Source: an uncultured Lachnospiraceae bacterium
Lineage (GTDB): Bacteria > Bacillota > Clostridia > Lachnospirales > Lachnospiraceae
NCBI GenBank assembly: GCA_947178115.1
Contig: CAMWXF010000015.1
Span: 1-13,155, forward strand
Reading direction: 5' to 3'
Length of the DNA: 13,155 nt
Both the position numbers and the translations under genes were made by a program. Each line of letters begins with the position of its first letter. Positions within the stretch are counted from its first letter, which is position 1. The notes beneath the pieces are model-generated. The model made no database searches, had not been told where the DNA came from, and worked only from the letters and a program-made list of their open reading frames with translations. Shown one piece after another: positions 1-7,510 of this stretch.

Positions 1-43
1 TTTCTGCGTGGTTCGTGGGCGTGGGGATGTGTTTAAGATACAG
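1..43 (-). other. Probable Nextera adapter read-through at contig end
   Basis: Read on the minus strand, positions 43 to 10 align without gaps to the Illumina Nextera read-through adapter (transposon mosaic end CTGTCTCTTATACACATCT followed by CCGAGCCCACGAGAC) at 27 of 34 positions. Positions 9-1 would be the start of an index. All seven mismatches read as A or C on the minus strand, a one-sided pattern that fits low-quality base calls better than evolution. The adapter sequence is recalled from established knowledge and the match was counted by eye. If correct, these bases are not genomic and the left edge of the window is an assembly end. Confidence 0.8.
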
Positions 44-216
44 GTTTTATGGCATAGTTCTTTCTCTATTTCATTAGGATAATATCCTTTTTCGGCAAAA
101 GTAGATTTGATATTTCGTGTTTCTACTTTCTTTTTATCTAAATCACAGTACTGTATCCTTTCACCATCAGCAAAATGGCGCAAAATCAATTGTGGCACAT
201 AATGACTATTTACCAT
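44..216 (-). CDS. DUF4238-type protein, N-terminal fragment
   Basis: The gene starts at ATG 216 behind a good ribosome binding site (GGAGG about nine bases upstream). It encodes about 57 genuine residues beginning MVNSHYVPQLILRHFADG. The HYVPQ..LR.F opening, followed by a short strand-rich part (RIQYCDLDKKKVETRNIKSTF) and GYYPNEIEKEL, is characteristic of the DUF4238 family, whose members are usually around 250-350 residues and of unknown function. The frame stays open to base 1, but after ...KELCHK it runs into the adapter-like sequence, and the expected LE-type continuation of the family is lost there. The break is therefore more likely a contig end than a biological truncation. The gene directly follows a decayed pRiA4b-like gene and sits downstream of rlmD on the same strand. 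The family assignment is from motif recognition only. Confidence 0.6.
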
Positions 217-223
217 AACAAAT

Positions 224-357
224 CGCCTCCATCTCAAACATTGTCCTGATAATATACGCTAAACGAGCCATCGCCATCGATACATTAACCGCCGCCACAT
301 TTTAGATTCGTATTCTTTTAATTCCGCACACATTTCATATATTGGTTGTGATGCCAT
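224..357 (-). pseudogene. Frameshifted pRiA4b ORF-3-like gene remnant
   Basis: From ATG 357 the minus strand reads MASQPIYEMCAELKEYESKMWRR, the usual opening of the pRiA4b ORF-3-like family (IY.. .AEL..Y.PK.WRR). It then meets a stop at 259-261. The continuation of the family (N.(S/T)MARLAYI..TMFEMEA) is present in another frame as VNVSMAMARLAYIIRTMFEM, ending near 224. Seen directly: two frames each carry consecutive family-like segments, so a frameshift with loss of a few residues between them is the simplest reading. Everything after MEA (normally SHLF and ~130 more residues) is missing and replaced by the start of the DUF4238-type gene. It begins 21 bases after the rlmD stop. Function of the intact family is unknown; it is common on plasmids and other mobile DNA. 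Confidence 0.6.
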
Positions 358-378
358 CACACATTTCTCCTTACGCTT

Positions 379-1941
379 TTATCCATAAATACACCCACAG
401 TCCGGTATCTCTTCTTCACGATAATATACTGTTTTCTTCACCGTACTCCCTGCATTCCTTACAATACTGCCATCTGTATCTTTTCTCACAAGCTGACATA
501 CACATTCTGTATGCACACTATGCCCAAACTGATCCACAGCCCGCACCCTCTTCAACTCATACCCGCCTTCGCACAGTACTTTCACATCTCTCGCCAACGT
601 AGCCGAGTCACAGCTCACATACACAATCCTCTCCGGTTTCATCGCAAGCATTGTCTCCAGACACTTCTCGTCACATCCCTTACGCGGCGGATCTACCACG
701 ATCACGTCGGGATGCCGCATCTGCTCGTCCGCTAATCCTATTTCCTTGCCGTTTCCCTCTCCCGACACATCATCCGTATTCAATTTCCCCTCATAAAATG
801 CCGGCAGTATTTCTTCCGCCTTTCCAACGAAGAACTGCACGTTACTGATCCCATTATCGCGGGCATTCTCTCCGGCATCCGCAATCGCTTCCGGAACTAC
901 TTCCACGCCGTACACTTGCTTTGCCTTCTTCGCCATAAAGAGGGATATCGTTCCGATTCCGCAGTACAAGTCCCAGACGGTCTCTTTCCCTGTCAATCCG
1001 GCATAGTCCAGTGCGAGAGCATACAATTTTTCTGTCTGCACGGGATTGACCTGATAAAATGACAGCGGAGAAATCGCAAAAGATATTCCGCCCAGAGTAT
1101 CATGAATCCTATCCTGCCCCCAGAGCACTCGAATTTCCTTCCCCATAATTACGTTCGTCTTCTCAGTGTTGACGCTGACAGAGATGCTTGTCATTCTGCC
1201 TTCACCTTCTGAAAATTTAAGCCCTGTCAACCTCTCAACCAGCCTCTCTTCTGCCGGCAGCTTCCTCCCGTTAATCACAATACACACCATGATTTCCCCC
1301 GACTGAAATCCCGTCCGGATCAGCACATGGCGCACCAGCCCGGTGCCCTCTGCCTCACGATACGCGGTTACATGGTTCTCTCGCATATAGTCTAAAACCG
1401 CCTCGAGAATGACCTGATTCTCAGGCGCACCTAGCGCGCAGTCAGTGTTTGCTATAATGTCATGTGTCCTGCCCGCATAGAAACCGGTGACAAGATTACC
1501 GTTCTTATCATATCCTACCGGATACTGCGCTTTGTTGCGGTAGTGCCATGGCTCCTCCATGCCGACGATCGGTTCCGTCACAGCCTCCACCAGCTCCGGC
1601 GCAAATCCGCCGATGCGGATCAGATTTCCCCGTACCTTATCCTGTTTATAGATTAACTGCCTGTCATAGCTCATAGCCTGAATCTGGCAGCCGCCGCACT
1701 GTCTGTGAAATCTGCACTTAGGTTCCACACGAAAAGAAGAAGGCGTTACCACCTTCTCTACTCTCGCATAACCATAATTCTTCTTACATTTGGTGATCCT
1801 CGCCTCCACCACATCACCGATAACCGCATCTTTTACGAAAAGCGTATATCCTTCCGCCTTGCCGATTCCTTCACCGTCATTACCGATATCCTCTATCGTG
1901 ACCGTGACAATATCATTTTTCTGATACTTTCCGTAATCCAT
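379..1941 (-). CDS. rlmD: 23S rRNA (uracil-C5)-methyltransferase, RlmD/RlmCD family
   Basis: The 520-residue protein transfers a methyl group from S-adenosylmethionine to C5 of uracil in 23S rRNA. Firmicute members may modify both U747 and U1939 (RlmCD), so site specificity is not settled by sequence. An N-terminal TRAM domain (about residues 8-66) is followed by the iron-sulfur ligands C76, C82, C85 (CRFHRQCGGCQ) and C168. The SAM-binding motif DLYCGIGT lies at 324-331, DPPRKGC at 417-423, the catalytic cysteine C444 in YVSCDSATLARD, and the general base region FGHSVHTEC at 472-480. Compared with the ~450-residue family norm there is an acidic insertion (about 384-410) and a ~35-residue C-terminal tail ending EIPDCGCIYG. 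The AGAGG ribosome binding site is about ten bases before ATG 1941. It is the last gene of the three-gene operon, 25 bases after yhaM. Confidence 0.93.
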   Translation of the reverse strand: MDYGKYQKNDIVTVTIEDIGNDGEGIGKAEGYTLFVKDAVIGDVVEARITKCKKNYGYARVEKVVTPSSFRVEPKCRFHRQCGGCQIQAMSYDRQLIYKQDKVRGNLIRIGGFAPELVEAVTEPIVGMEEPWHYRNKAQYPVGYDKNGNLVTGFYAGRTHDIIANTDCALGAPENQVILEAVLDYMRENHVTAYREAEGTGLVRHVLIRTGFQSGEIMVCIVINGRKLPAEERLVERLTGLKFSEGEGRMTSISVSVNTEKTNVIMGKEIRVLWGQDRIHDTLGGISFAISPLSFYQVNPVQTEKLYALALDYAGLTGKETVWDLYCGIGTISLFMAKKAKQVYGVEVVPEAIADAGENARDNGISNVQFFVGKAEEILPAFYEGKLNTDDVSGEGNGKEIGLADEQMRHPDVIVVDPPRKGCDEKCLETMLAMKPERIVYVSCDSATLARDVKVLCEGGYELKRVRAVDQFGHSVHTECVCQLVRKDTDGSIVRNAGSTVKKTVYYREEEIPDCGCIYG

Positions 1942-1966
1942 AGGTCGTCATACCTCTTTCGCTATC

Positions 1967-2911
1967 CTACTCTACCTTCGTCCCTCTCACATTAGACTCA
2001 AACAGCCTGTTATACCCAAGCCACCCCGTCTCATTCGTACTTTCCAGAAGTTCCGTGAAGGTCTCCATCTTCGCATCGGTATTGTCCGCAAAGGTCAGCG
2101 CGACCGCCTCCACGATAGCGGGTTTCTTGGGAGACCCGAACTCATACTCCCCGTGATGCGCCAGAATACAATGTTTCAGTTCCCCTGCAAGCAGCGCCGG
2201 GAACCCGTCTATCATCCTGATCTTTTCTCCGATCATCTCACTGCCGATTACAATATGCCCGAGGAACTGTCCGTCGTCCGTATAATCATTCTGCGGGAAA
2301 AGAGATAGCTCTTTCGTCTTGCCGATATCATGACAGATCGCCGCCGTCAGCAGAAGATCTCTGTTCAAAACGGCATATTGACTGCTGAAATAATCACACA
2401 GCCTCGCCACTGCAAGCGTGTGCTGCAACAGACCACCCACAAAACCGTGGTGCACTGTCTTTGCCGCAGAGGATTGTTTGAATACCTTCACAAATGCCTC
2501 GTCTTCCACGAAAAAAGCCTGCAACAATTTCTTCAGATAGGGATTCCCGATGCTGTCGATCAGTGCCAGCAGCTCCTTCATCATATCCTCGATCGGATAT
2601 TTACTTACGGGAAGATAATCCGCGGGATCATATTCACCCTCATTGCACTTGCGGATGCGTTTCACATTAACCTGGTTCGCTCCCTGAAAACTGGTTACAT
2701 CCCCATACACTTCTATGTAATCTAATGTATCGAAATCCTCGATTCCTGCATTATTAGGGTCCCAAATTTTAGCATCCACAGTTCCCGTCTTGTCCTGCAG
2801 GATCACATTATCATATGGCTTACCGTTCTTCGTAACCGCGGACTGTTTATGTTTGCACAGATAGATATCAAATACCCTGTCGCCCTCTTTATAATCCTTA
2901 ATATACTTCAT
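1967..2911 (-). CDS. yhaM: YhaM-family 3'-5' exoribonuclease
   Basis: The protein joins an N-terminal OB-fold nucleic-acid-binding domain (about residues 10-90) to a C-terminal HD metal-dependent hydrolase domain. HD-domain metal ligands are visible as H164 (LLQHTL), H194-D195 (ICHDIGK), H252-H253 (LAHHGEYEFGSPKKP) and D276 (FADNTDAKM). Members degrade RNA, and to some extent DNA, from the 3' end. An in-frame ATG exists at 2932, but the start at 2911 is preferred. It has GAGG five bases upstream, whereas 2932 has no good site. It also gives 314 residues, the length I recall for the Bacillus subtilis protein. It lies between the HtrA-like gene (64 bases upstream) and rlmD (25 bases downstream) on the same strand. 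The operon thus pairs RNA decay with rRNA modification. Confidence 0.9.
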   Translation of the reverse strand: MKYIKDYKEGDRVFDIYLCKHKQSAVTKNGKPYDNVILQDKTGTVDAKIWDPNNAGIEDFDTLDYIEVYGDVTSFQGANQVNVKRIRKCNEGEYDPADYLPVSKYPIEDMMKELLALIDSIGNPYLKKLLQAFFVEDEAFVKVFKQSSAAKTVHHGFVGGLLQHTLAVARLCDYFSSQYAVLNRDLLLTAAICHDIGKTKELSLFPQNDYTDDGQFLGHIVIGSEMIGEKIRMIDGFPALLAGELKHCILAHHGEYEFGSPKKPAIVEAVALTFADNTDAKMETFTELLESTNETGWLGYNRLFESNVRGTKVE

Positions 2912-2975
2912 CCTATCCTCATTTCTGCGCATGATTTCATCTTGATTCTATCGAAGCGCCTCATAATTTTACAGC

Positions 2976-4337
2976 CTATCTCGTTCCTAATGTCACCGTT
3001 GCGTTCATCTCACGTCCCTGCCGCATCAGCATGAAAGTCAGCGTATCCTCCGGATTGGCATTATACAGAACGGTGAGCAGATCGTTATAAGTGTTAATCG
3101 GTGTCTCATTGATCTGCACCACCACGTCACCGCTCTGGATCCCTGCCGCCATTGCAGGAGAATCCATCTCAATCCCTTTAATATACGCGCCCTGCGGGAT
3201 ATTCAGTTCCTCGCTTGCCTCTTTCGGCACATCAGCACCACGGATACCAAGATAAGCTCTTTCCTTATCATTGGACATCTTCTCGATCGTTCTCTTCAAC
3301 TCGGATATTCCGTATGCAGTCAACAGATTTCCCATATCATTGCTGGTATTGACGTTGTCAATAATGCCGATGACCATCCCTTTCAGATTGACAAGCACTC
3401 CCGTCGCATTCCGGCTGGCATATATATCCGTTGTGATCGTCTTATATGCGGAATCGGGTTGGTCCAGCACTGTTCCCACGGAAGTCACTACACCGTAACA
3501 GACCGATCCGCTTGTCCCCATCGGACTGCCCAGCGCCATGACAGGCATACCAAGAAGATTGCTGTTATTGGAGCTGCCCAGATTCGCGATATCTATGACA
3601 TCCATCGTCTCTTCCTCTATGCTCATCAGCGGCACCGATAGGACTGCCAGCCCCGTCGTGACATCTTTCTGTACAAGTTCCGCATTGACTTTCGCCTGAT
3701 CGCAGAATGTCACAATAATACTATCCACGTTATTCAGCGTTCCGCCGCTGACTAAGATCAAAATAGACTTACCGTTATTCGCTACAATAATTCCCGAAGC
3801 AGAAGCCTCGTTTTCATAAATATCATTGAACCAGTCAACGTCCGACACGACCCCGGTTACGGTCACAATGGACCGCCCTGCCGTCTGTGCCAGCTCCGCC
3901 AGCTCCCCGTAAAGCGCCTGATAATCCTCCATTCCAAACTCTACCTGTGACAGCAGTTTTTCGATCTGCTCATCTTCCAGCTCCGCCTGCACGATCTCTA
4001 CCTCAGGCTCTTTCTCTTCCTCCACCAGCATATCCTCAGGCTTCATCTCTTCCATCACGGTCTCTTCCGGAAACTGCACTTCCTCTGCTTCCTCTTCCGG
4101 GTACAAACGATTGCTGATAACAGGCTCAAGTACCAGGAATGTCACACATGCCACCAGACCGAAAACAACTGCCATCACTACCGTGATCACGGTTCTTCTG
4201 ATCAGCTTTTTCTTATTGACAGGCTTCTGTTTTATCGTTTCACGCAAAAAATCCGGCTGTACAGGCGGCGTATATTCTGCCTGTTCCTTGGCCGTGCCCT
4301 GCTCTATGCCGCTTTGTTCTTTATCCTGCTCTCCCAT
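2976..4337 (-). CDS. Membrane-anchored HtrA-like PDZ pseudoprotease
   Basis: The 453 residues have the layout of a DegP/HtrA (S1C) protein: a lysine/arginine-rich cytoplasmic N-terminus (1-48), one membrane segment (about 49-70), a very acidic linker (80-126), a trypsin-like fold (about 155-345) and a PDZ domain (about 352-453, YLGIRG...PQGAYIKGIEMDSPA..AGIQSGDVVVQIN). The fold is clear from ASGIIV, TTGLAVLSVP, LGSPMGTSGSV..GVVTSVG and GVLVNLKGMVIGI. All three triad residues appear lost. The N.HV histidine motif is replaced by LVSGGT (195-200), the D..TDLAVL aspartate by G229, and GNSGGPL by RNATGVL (309-315, A311 at the serine position). It is probably a non-proteolytic scaffold or peptide-binding protein outside the membrane. 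It is the first gene of the operon, start ATG 4337 with AGAGGA upstream. Confidence 0.85.
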   Translation of the reverse strand: MGEQDKEQSGIEQGTAKEQAEYTPPVQPDFLRETIKQKPVNKKKLIRRTVITVVMAVVFGLVACVTFLVLEPVISNRLYPEEEAEEVQFPEETVMEEMKPEDMLVEEEKEPEVEIVQAELEDEQIEKLLSQVEFGMEDYQALYGELAELAQTAGRSIVTVTGVVSDVDWFNDIYENEASASGIIVANNGKSILILVSGGTLNNVDSIIVTFCDQAKVNAELVQKDVTTGLAVLSVPLMSIEEETMDVIDIANLGSSNNSNLLGMPVMALGSPMGTSGSVCYGVVTSVGTVLDQPDSAYKTITTDIYASRNATGVLVNLKGMVIGIIDNVNTSNDMGNLLTAYGISELKRTIEKMSNDKERAYLGIRGADVPKEASEELNIPQGAYIKGIEMDSPAMAAGIQSGDVVVQINETPINTYNDLLTVLYNANPEDTLTFMLMRQGREMNATVTLGTR

Positions 4338-4389
4338 AAACCTGATTCCTCTTATTCATGAACAGTAGTAACTTTTGCACTGCTCTTTC

Positions 4390-4418
4390 AGTATAGCTTT
4401 TTTCCTCCCCCTTGTAAA
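4390..4418 (-). promoter_or_regulatory. Sigma-A promoter of the htrA-like/yhaM/rlmD operon
   Basis: On the minus strand TTTACA (4418-4413) and TATACT (4395-4390) are separated by exactly 17 bases. Transcription would start near 4383, about 45 bases before the HtrA-like start codon. No terminator or second strong promoter is seen between the three genes. Confidence 0.75.
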
Positions 4419-4420
4419 GA

Positions 4421-4444
4421 AGCCTTAAGCGCGAAAGCGCGGCT
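4421..4444 (+). other. GNRA-loop hairpin in divergent intergenic region
   Basis: GCGC-GAAA-GCGC (4429-4440) forms a short stem closed by a GAAA tetraloop. It is flanked by AGCC (4421-4424) and GGCT (4441-4444), which can pair outside a TTAA bulge. There is no following T-run, so it does not look like a terminator. It sits just upstream of the operon promoter and upstream of mutS2. Its role is unknown. Confidence 0.35.
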
Positions 4445-4580
4445 CCGTAGATACGAACTTCTATATGTGCAGACGATTCAGATACCCTGCTAACTGTAAC
4501 AACTCATAGTAATTCCGCCCACTTTATGATAGAATAATACCTAACACAATTATAAACATCATAAAGGAAATTATATAACT

Positions 4581-6956
4581 ATGAACAACAAAGTACTGCA
4601 TGTTTTAGAATACAATAAAATCATCGACCAATTAACGGACAAAGCCACCTCGGAGCAGGGCAAAAAGCTGACCCGCGCGCTTGTTCCCATGACGGATCAG
4701 GCAAAAATCGCCGCAGCACAGACGGAGACTGCAGATGCGCTGGGGCGTCTGTTTCGTAAAGGCTCAACCTCTTTTGGCGGTAACAAGGACTTAGGCATGT
4801 GCATCAAATCTCTGGAGATCGGCAGTGTCCTCTCCATTACAGAACTTCTGCGCATAGCGTCCTTTCTGGAAAATGTGAACCGCATCAAGACTTACGGCCG
4901 GAAGGATCGGGAAGATACACCCGCCGACTCGCTGGATGAATATTTCGACATACTGGAACCGCTCACACCGCTGGTAAATGAAATCCGCAGGTGTATCCTG
5001 TCGGAAGAAGAGATCGCAGACGATGCCAGCCCGACATTAAAACACATCCGGCGCAGCATGTCTATCACCAATGACCGGATTCACTCCCAGCTCAGCTCCA
5101 TGATCAACGGTTCCTGCCGCACCTATCTGCAGGATGCCGTCGTGACTATGCGTAATAACCGTTACTGCATTCCGGTGAAATCCGAATACAAAGGACAGGT
5201 GCCTGGCATGGTACACGACCAGTCTTCCACCGGTTCCACCTTTTTCATAGAACCGGCGGCCGTTGTCAGTCTGAACAACGAACTGCGGGAACTGGAAATC
5301 AAGGAACAGGAAGAGATCGCAGTCATTCTTGCGGACTTAAGCGCACAGACGGGTACACATACAGATACACTGGCAGGTAACCAGAGAGCCATGACCGCTC
5401 TCGACTTTATCTTTGCCAAAGCCTCTCTCGCCATGGAGCAGAATGCCACCATGCCGATTTTTAACACAGAACATCGGATACGCATCCGCCAAGGACGCCA
5501 TCCGCTTCTGGATAAAAAGAAAGTTGTGCCCATCGACATTTCGCTGGGTACGGACTTTGACCTTCTGGTCATTACGGGACCCAATACCGGCGGTAAGACC
5601 GTTTCCTTAAAAACTGTGGGACTGCTCACCTTAATGGGACAGGCGGGACTGCACATTCCGGCATTAGACCGCTCTGAGCTGTCCGTTTTTGAAGAGGTCT
5701 ACGCTGACATCGGAGACGAGCAGAGCATTGAACAGAGTCTCAGCACCTTTTCTTCCCATATGACAAATATCGTGTCCATTCTGCAGACGGCGGATGTCGA
5801 TTCGCTTTGTCTGTTTGACGAACTGGGTGCCGGAACCGATCCTACGGAAGGCGCCGCTCTTGCTATCGCGGTGCTTGACTATCTGCACAACCGCGGAATA
5901 CGGACAATGGCCACAACACATTACAGTGAATTGAAGGTCTATGCGCTGTCTACGAGTTTCGTGGAAAATGCAAGCTGCGAATTCAGTGTGGAGACGCTGC
6001 GGCCCACCTACCGTCTGTTGATCGGTATTCCCGGTAAGAGTAATGCATTCGCCATCTCATCCAAGCTGGGACTTCCAGATCGCATCATCGAAGAAGCCAA
6101 GCGGCATATCACGGAGGATAAGGAAAGTTTCGAAGATCTTCTGGCAGACCTGGAGAACAGCAGACTGACCATTGAAAAAGAACGGGCGGAAGTAGCGTCC
6201 TACAAGGAAGAGGTTCAGACATTAAAGAAACAGTTGGAAGCCAAACAGGAGAAAATCGATCAGGCGAAAGCACGTATTCTGCGCGAGGCAAATGAGGAAG
6301 CTCGTGAGATCCTGCAAAACGCCAAGGAGCTCGCCGACGAGACGATCCGCACTTTTCAGAAGGCAGGCGCCGGGTCTTCCATCAAAGAGTTGGAGAAATC
6401 CCGCCAGAAGGTGCGGGACAAGATTTCCGAGAAAAATGATAAACTGTCACTGAAAAATGACAAACTTACCCACAAGCTCCTAAAACCGAGCCAGATTAAA
6501 CTTGGGGAAAGTGTGAAGATCATTTCCATGGGATTAAAGGGTACCGTCAGCTCCCTTCCGGACAAGAACGGCAAACTCTTTGTTCAGTGCGGCATTATCC
6601 GCTCGCAGGTATCCTTAGACGATCTTGTTCTCGCGGAAGAGGAAACGATCAACACTGGCCGGATGCAGCGCGGCTCCTCCGGCAAGCTTAAGATGTCCAA
6701 GTCCTACTCCGTTTCCACCGAAATCAATCTGCTGGGCAAAACGGTAGACGAAGCTTTATCGGAGCTGGACAAATATTTAGATGATGCCTATCTGGCACAT
6801 CTGCCCAGCGTCCGCATCGTCCACGGCAAAGGCACCGGAGCGCTGCGAAATGCGGTACACAATTATCTGCGCAAAAATAAGGTAGTAAAAAGTTACCGGC
6901 TGGGAGAGTTCGGCGAAGGTGACGCAGGTGTCACAATTGCTGAGTTTAAGGATTGA
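4581..6956 (+). CDS. mutS2: Endonuclease MutS2
   Basis: The 791-residue protein has the full MutS2 architecture without the mismatch-recognition domain of MutS1: an N-terminal core (1-300), an ABC-type ATPase with Walker A TGPNTGGKT (332-340) and Walker B LFDELGAGTDP (411-421), a long charged coiled coil (about 510-640), and a C-terminal Smr nuclease domain (about 714-791) with VHGKGTGALR near 747. The family binds branched DNA to limit recombination; in Bacillus it also acts on collided ribosomes. One oddity is that the usual LDLRG motif at the start of the Smr domain reads INLLG (715-719). The start at 4581 has AAGGA twelve bases upstream, slightly far. It is divergent from the HtrA-like operon. 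The upstream region has only a weak -10-like TATGAT (4525-4530). Its 3' end overlaps the padR reading frame on the other strand. Confidence 0.96.
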   Translation: MNNKVLHVLEYNKIIDQLTDKATSEQGKKLTRALVPMTDQAKIAAAQTETADALGRLFRKGSTSFGGNKDLGMCIKSLEIGSVLSITELLRIASFLENVNRIKTYGRKDREDTPADSLDEYFDILEPLTPLVNEIRRCILSEEEIADDASPTLKHIRRSMSITNDRIHSQLSSMINGSCRTYLQDAVVTMRNNRYCIPVKSEYKGQVPGMVHDQSSTGSTFFIEPAAVVSLNNELRELEIKEQEEIAVILADLSAQTGTHTDTLAGNQRAMTALDFIFAKASLAMEQNATMPIFNTEHRIRIRQGRHPLLDKKKVVPIDISLGTDFDLLVITGPNTGGKTVSLKTVGLLTLMGQAGLHIPALDRSELSVFEEVYADIGDEQSIEQSLSTFSSHMTNIVSILQTADVDSLCLFDELGAGTDPTEGAALAIAVLDYLHNRGIRTMATTHYSELKVYALSTSFVENASCEFSVETLRPTYRLLIGIPGKSNAFAISSKLGLPDRIIEEAKRHITEDKESFEDLLADLENSRLTIEKERAEVASYKEEVQTLKKQLEAKQEKIDQAKARILREANEEAREILQNAKELADETIRTFQKAGAGSSIKELEKSRQKVRDKISEKNDKLSLKNDKLTHKLLKPSQIKLGESVKIISMGLKGTVSSLPDKNGKLFVQCGIIRSQVSLDDLVLAEEETINTGRMQRGSSGKLKMSKSYSVSTEINLLGKTVDEALSELDKYLDDAYLAHLPSVRIVHGKGTGALRNAVHNYLRKNKVVKSYRLGEFGEGDAGVTIAEFKD

Positions 6957-7459
6957 TGAATCCAGTTTTCGATTGCCTGCGTGAGAAGATACTGCTGCTG
7001 TAAAACCGCCTTACCTGTTTCGGGAATATCGGGGCGGTTTTCTTTTGCGTGGAGATTTTCTTCTTGATATGCCTTTAATTGTTTTACATTGTTTTCAATT
7101 TCTGTCAGGCATATTTGCTGTTTTTCTGGCGGAAGACTGTCCAGATTCACGATGACAGCATTAAAATCCAGATATATGTTGACAGATTTTGCGGCAATTT
7201 CAAACATTAACTTTTCAAATTCTTTTTCACCTTCATCAGTCAAAGAGTATACTGCTTTTTCCGGCATTTTCCCCTCTTTTTCCATATGGCTGCTGATTAG
7301 TCCCTTTTCTTCTAACTGAATGACCTTTTTATAGATAGAAGGAGTACTGATTTTGACCCACTTTGATATATTGCGGTATTCGACCAGCTTCTGAATATCA
7401 TAAGCGCTTAATGATTCTTTCTTCAACATTCCTAATACGATCAAGTCTATAGTAGCCAT
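6893..7459 (-). CDS. PadR-family transcriptional regulator
   Basis: The 188 residues carry the PadR winged-helix domain (about 1-85: IDLIVLGMLKKESLSAYDI, then KVSTPSIYKKV-type recognition region reading ISTPSIYKKVIQLEEKGLI and a wing ending VYSLTDEG). A C-terminal helical dimerisation region follows, ending around YLLTQAIENWIHQS (~residue 170). PadR proteins repress by binding palindromes and release DNA when they bind ligand. The ATG at 7459 has TAGGAG six bases upstream. It is divergent from the MATE gene, with shared operators, so repression of itself and the transporter is the obvious inference. The last ~18 codons are antisense to the end of mutS2 and do not look like a PadR tail, suggesting the original stop was lost. 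The gene looks more AT-rich than mutS2. Confidence 0.88.
   Translation of the reverse strand: MATIDLIVLGMLKKESLSAYDIQKLVEYRNISKWVKISTPSIYKKVIQLEEKGLISSHMEKEGKMPEKAVYSLTDEGEKEFEKLMFEIAAKSVNIYLDFNAVIVNLDSLPPEKQQICLTEIENNVKQLKAYQEENLHAKENRPDIPETGKAVLQQQYLLTQAIENWIHQSLNSAIVTPASPSPNSPSR
7002..7041 (+). terminator. Candidate mutS2 terminator inside padR coding strand
   Basis: AAAACCGCC (7002-7010) and GGCGGTTTT (7033-7041) form a 9-bp perfect stem around a 22-base loop. In the plus direction this is followed by CTTTTG, giving a U-rich 3' side. It lies 46 bases after the mutS2 stop. The same bases encode part of PadR on the minus strand (GAENRP...GKAV region), so chance pairing cannot be excluded, and the loop is long. 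Confidence 0.4.
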
Positions 7460-7481
7460 AAAAATCTCCTAATATTCGTTA

Positions 7482-7510
7482 TTGACAGATACTATAAATT
7501 ATAGTACTAT
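7482..7510 (+). promoter_or_regulatory. MATE promoter
   Basis: A consensus TTGACA (7482-7487) is spaced 17 bases from TACTAT (7505-7510). Transcription would start near 7517, leaving a ~69-base leader before the MATE start. The spacer and -10 element lie inside operator repeat 1, so a bound repressor would occlude RNA polymerase. The second repeat lies just downstream of the start site. Confidence 0.8.

Noticed and set aside
342..602. 86-codon plus-strand frame over the 3' end of rlmD
   Set aside because: It is antisense to conserved RlmD codons and the composition (His/Ser/Tyr-rich) is typical of a shadow frame.
2912..2932. YhaM start at ATG 2932
   Set aside because: The upstream sequence lacks a ribosome binding site, while the ATG at 2911 has GAGG at good spacing and yields the usual 314-residue protein.
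4429..4440. GCGC-GAAA-GCGC hairpin as a terminator
   Set aside because: The stem is only 4 bp before the flanking bulge and there is no T-run on either side. It is also between two divergent genes, where no terminator is expected.
5162..5656. 164-codon minus-strand frame within mutS2
   Set aside because: It is an antisense shadow of the MutS2 core and ATPase coding sequence, serine/leucine-rich, with no recognisable domain or start signals.
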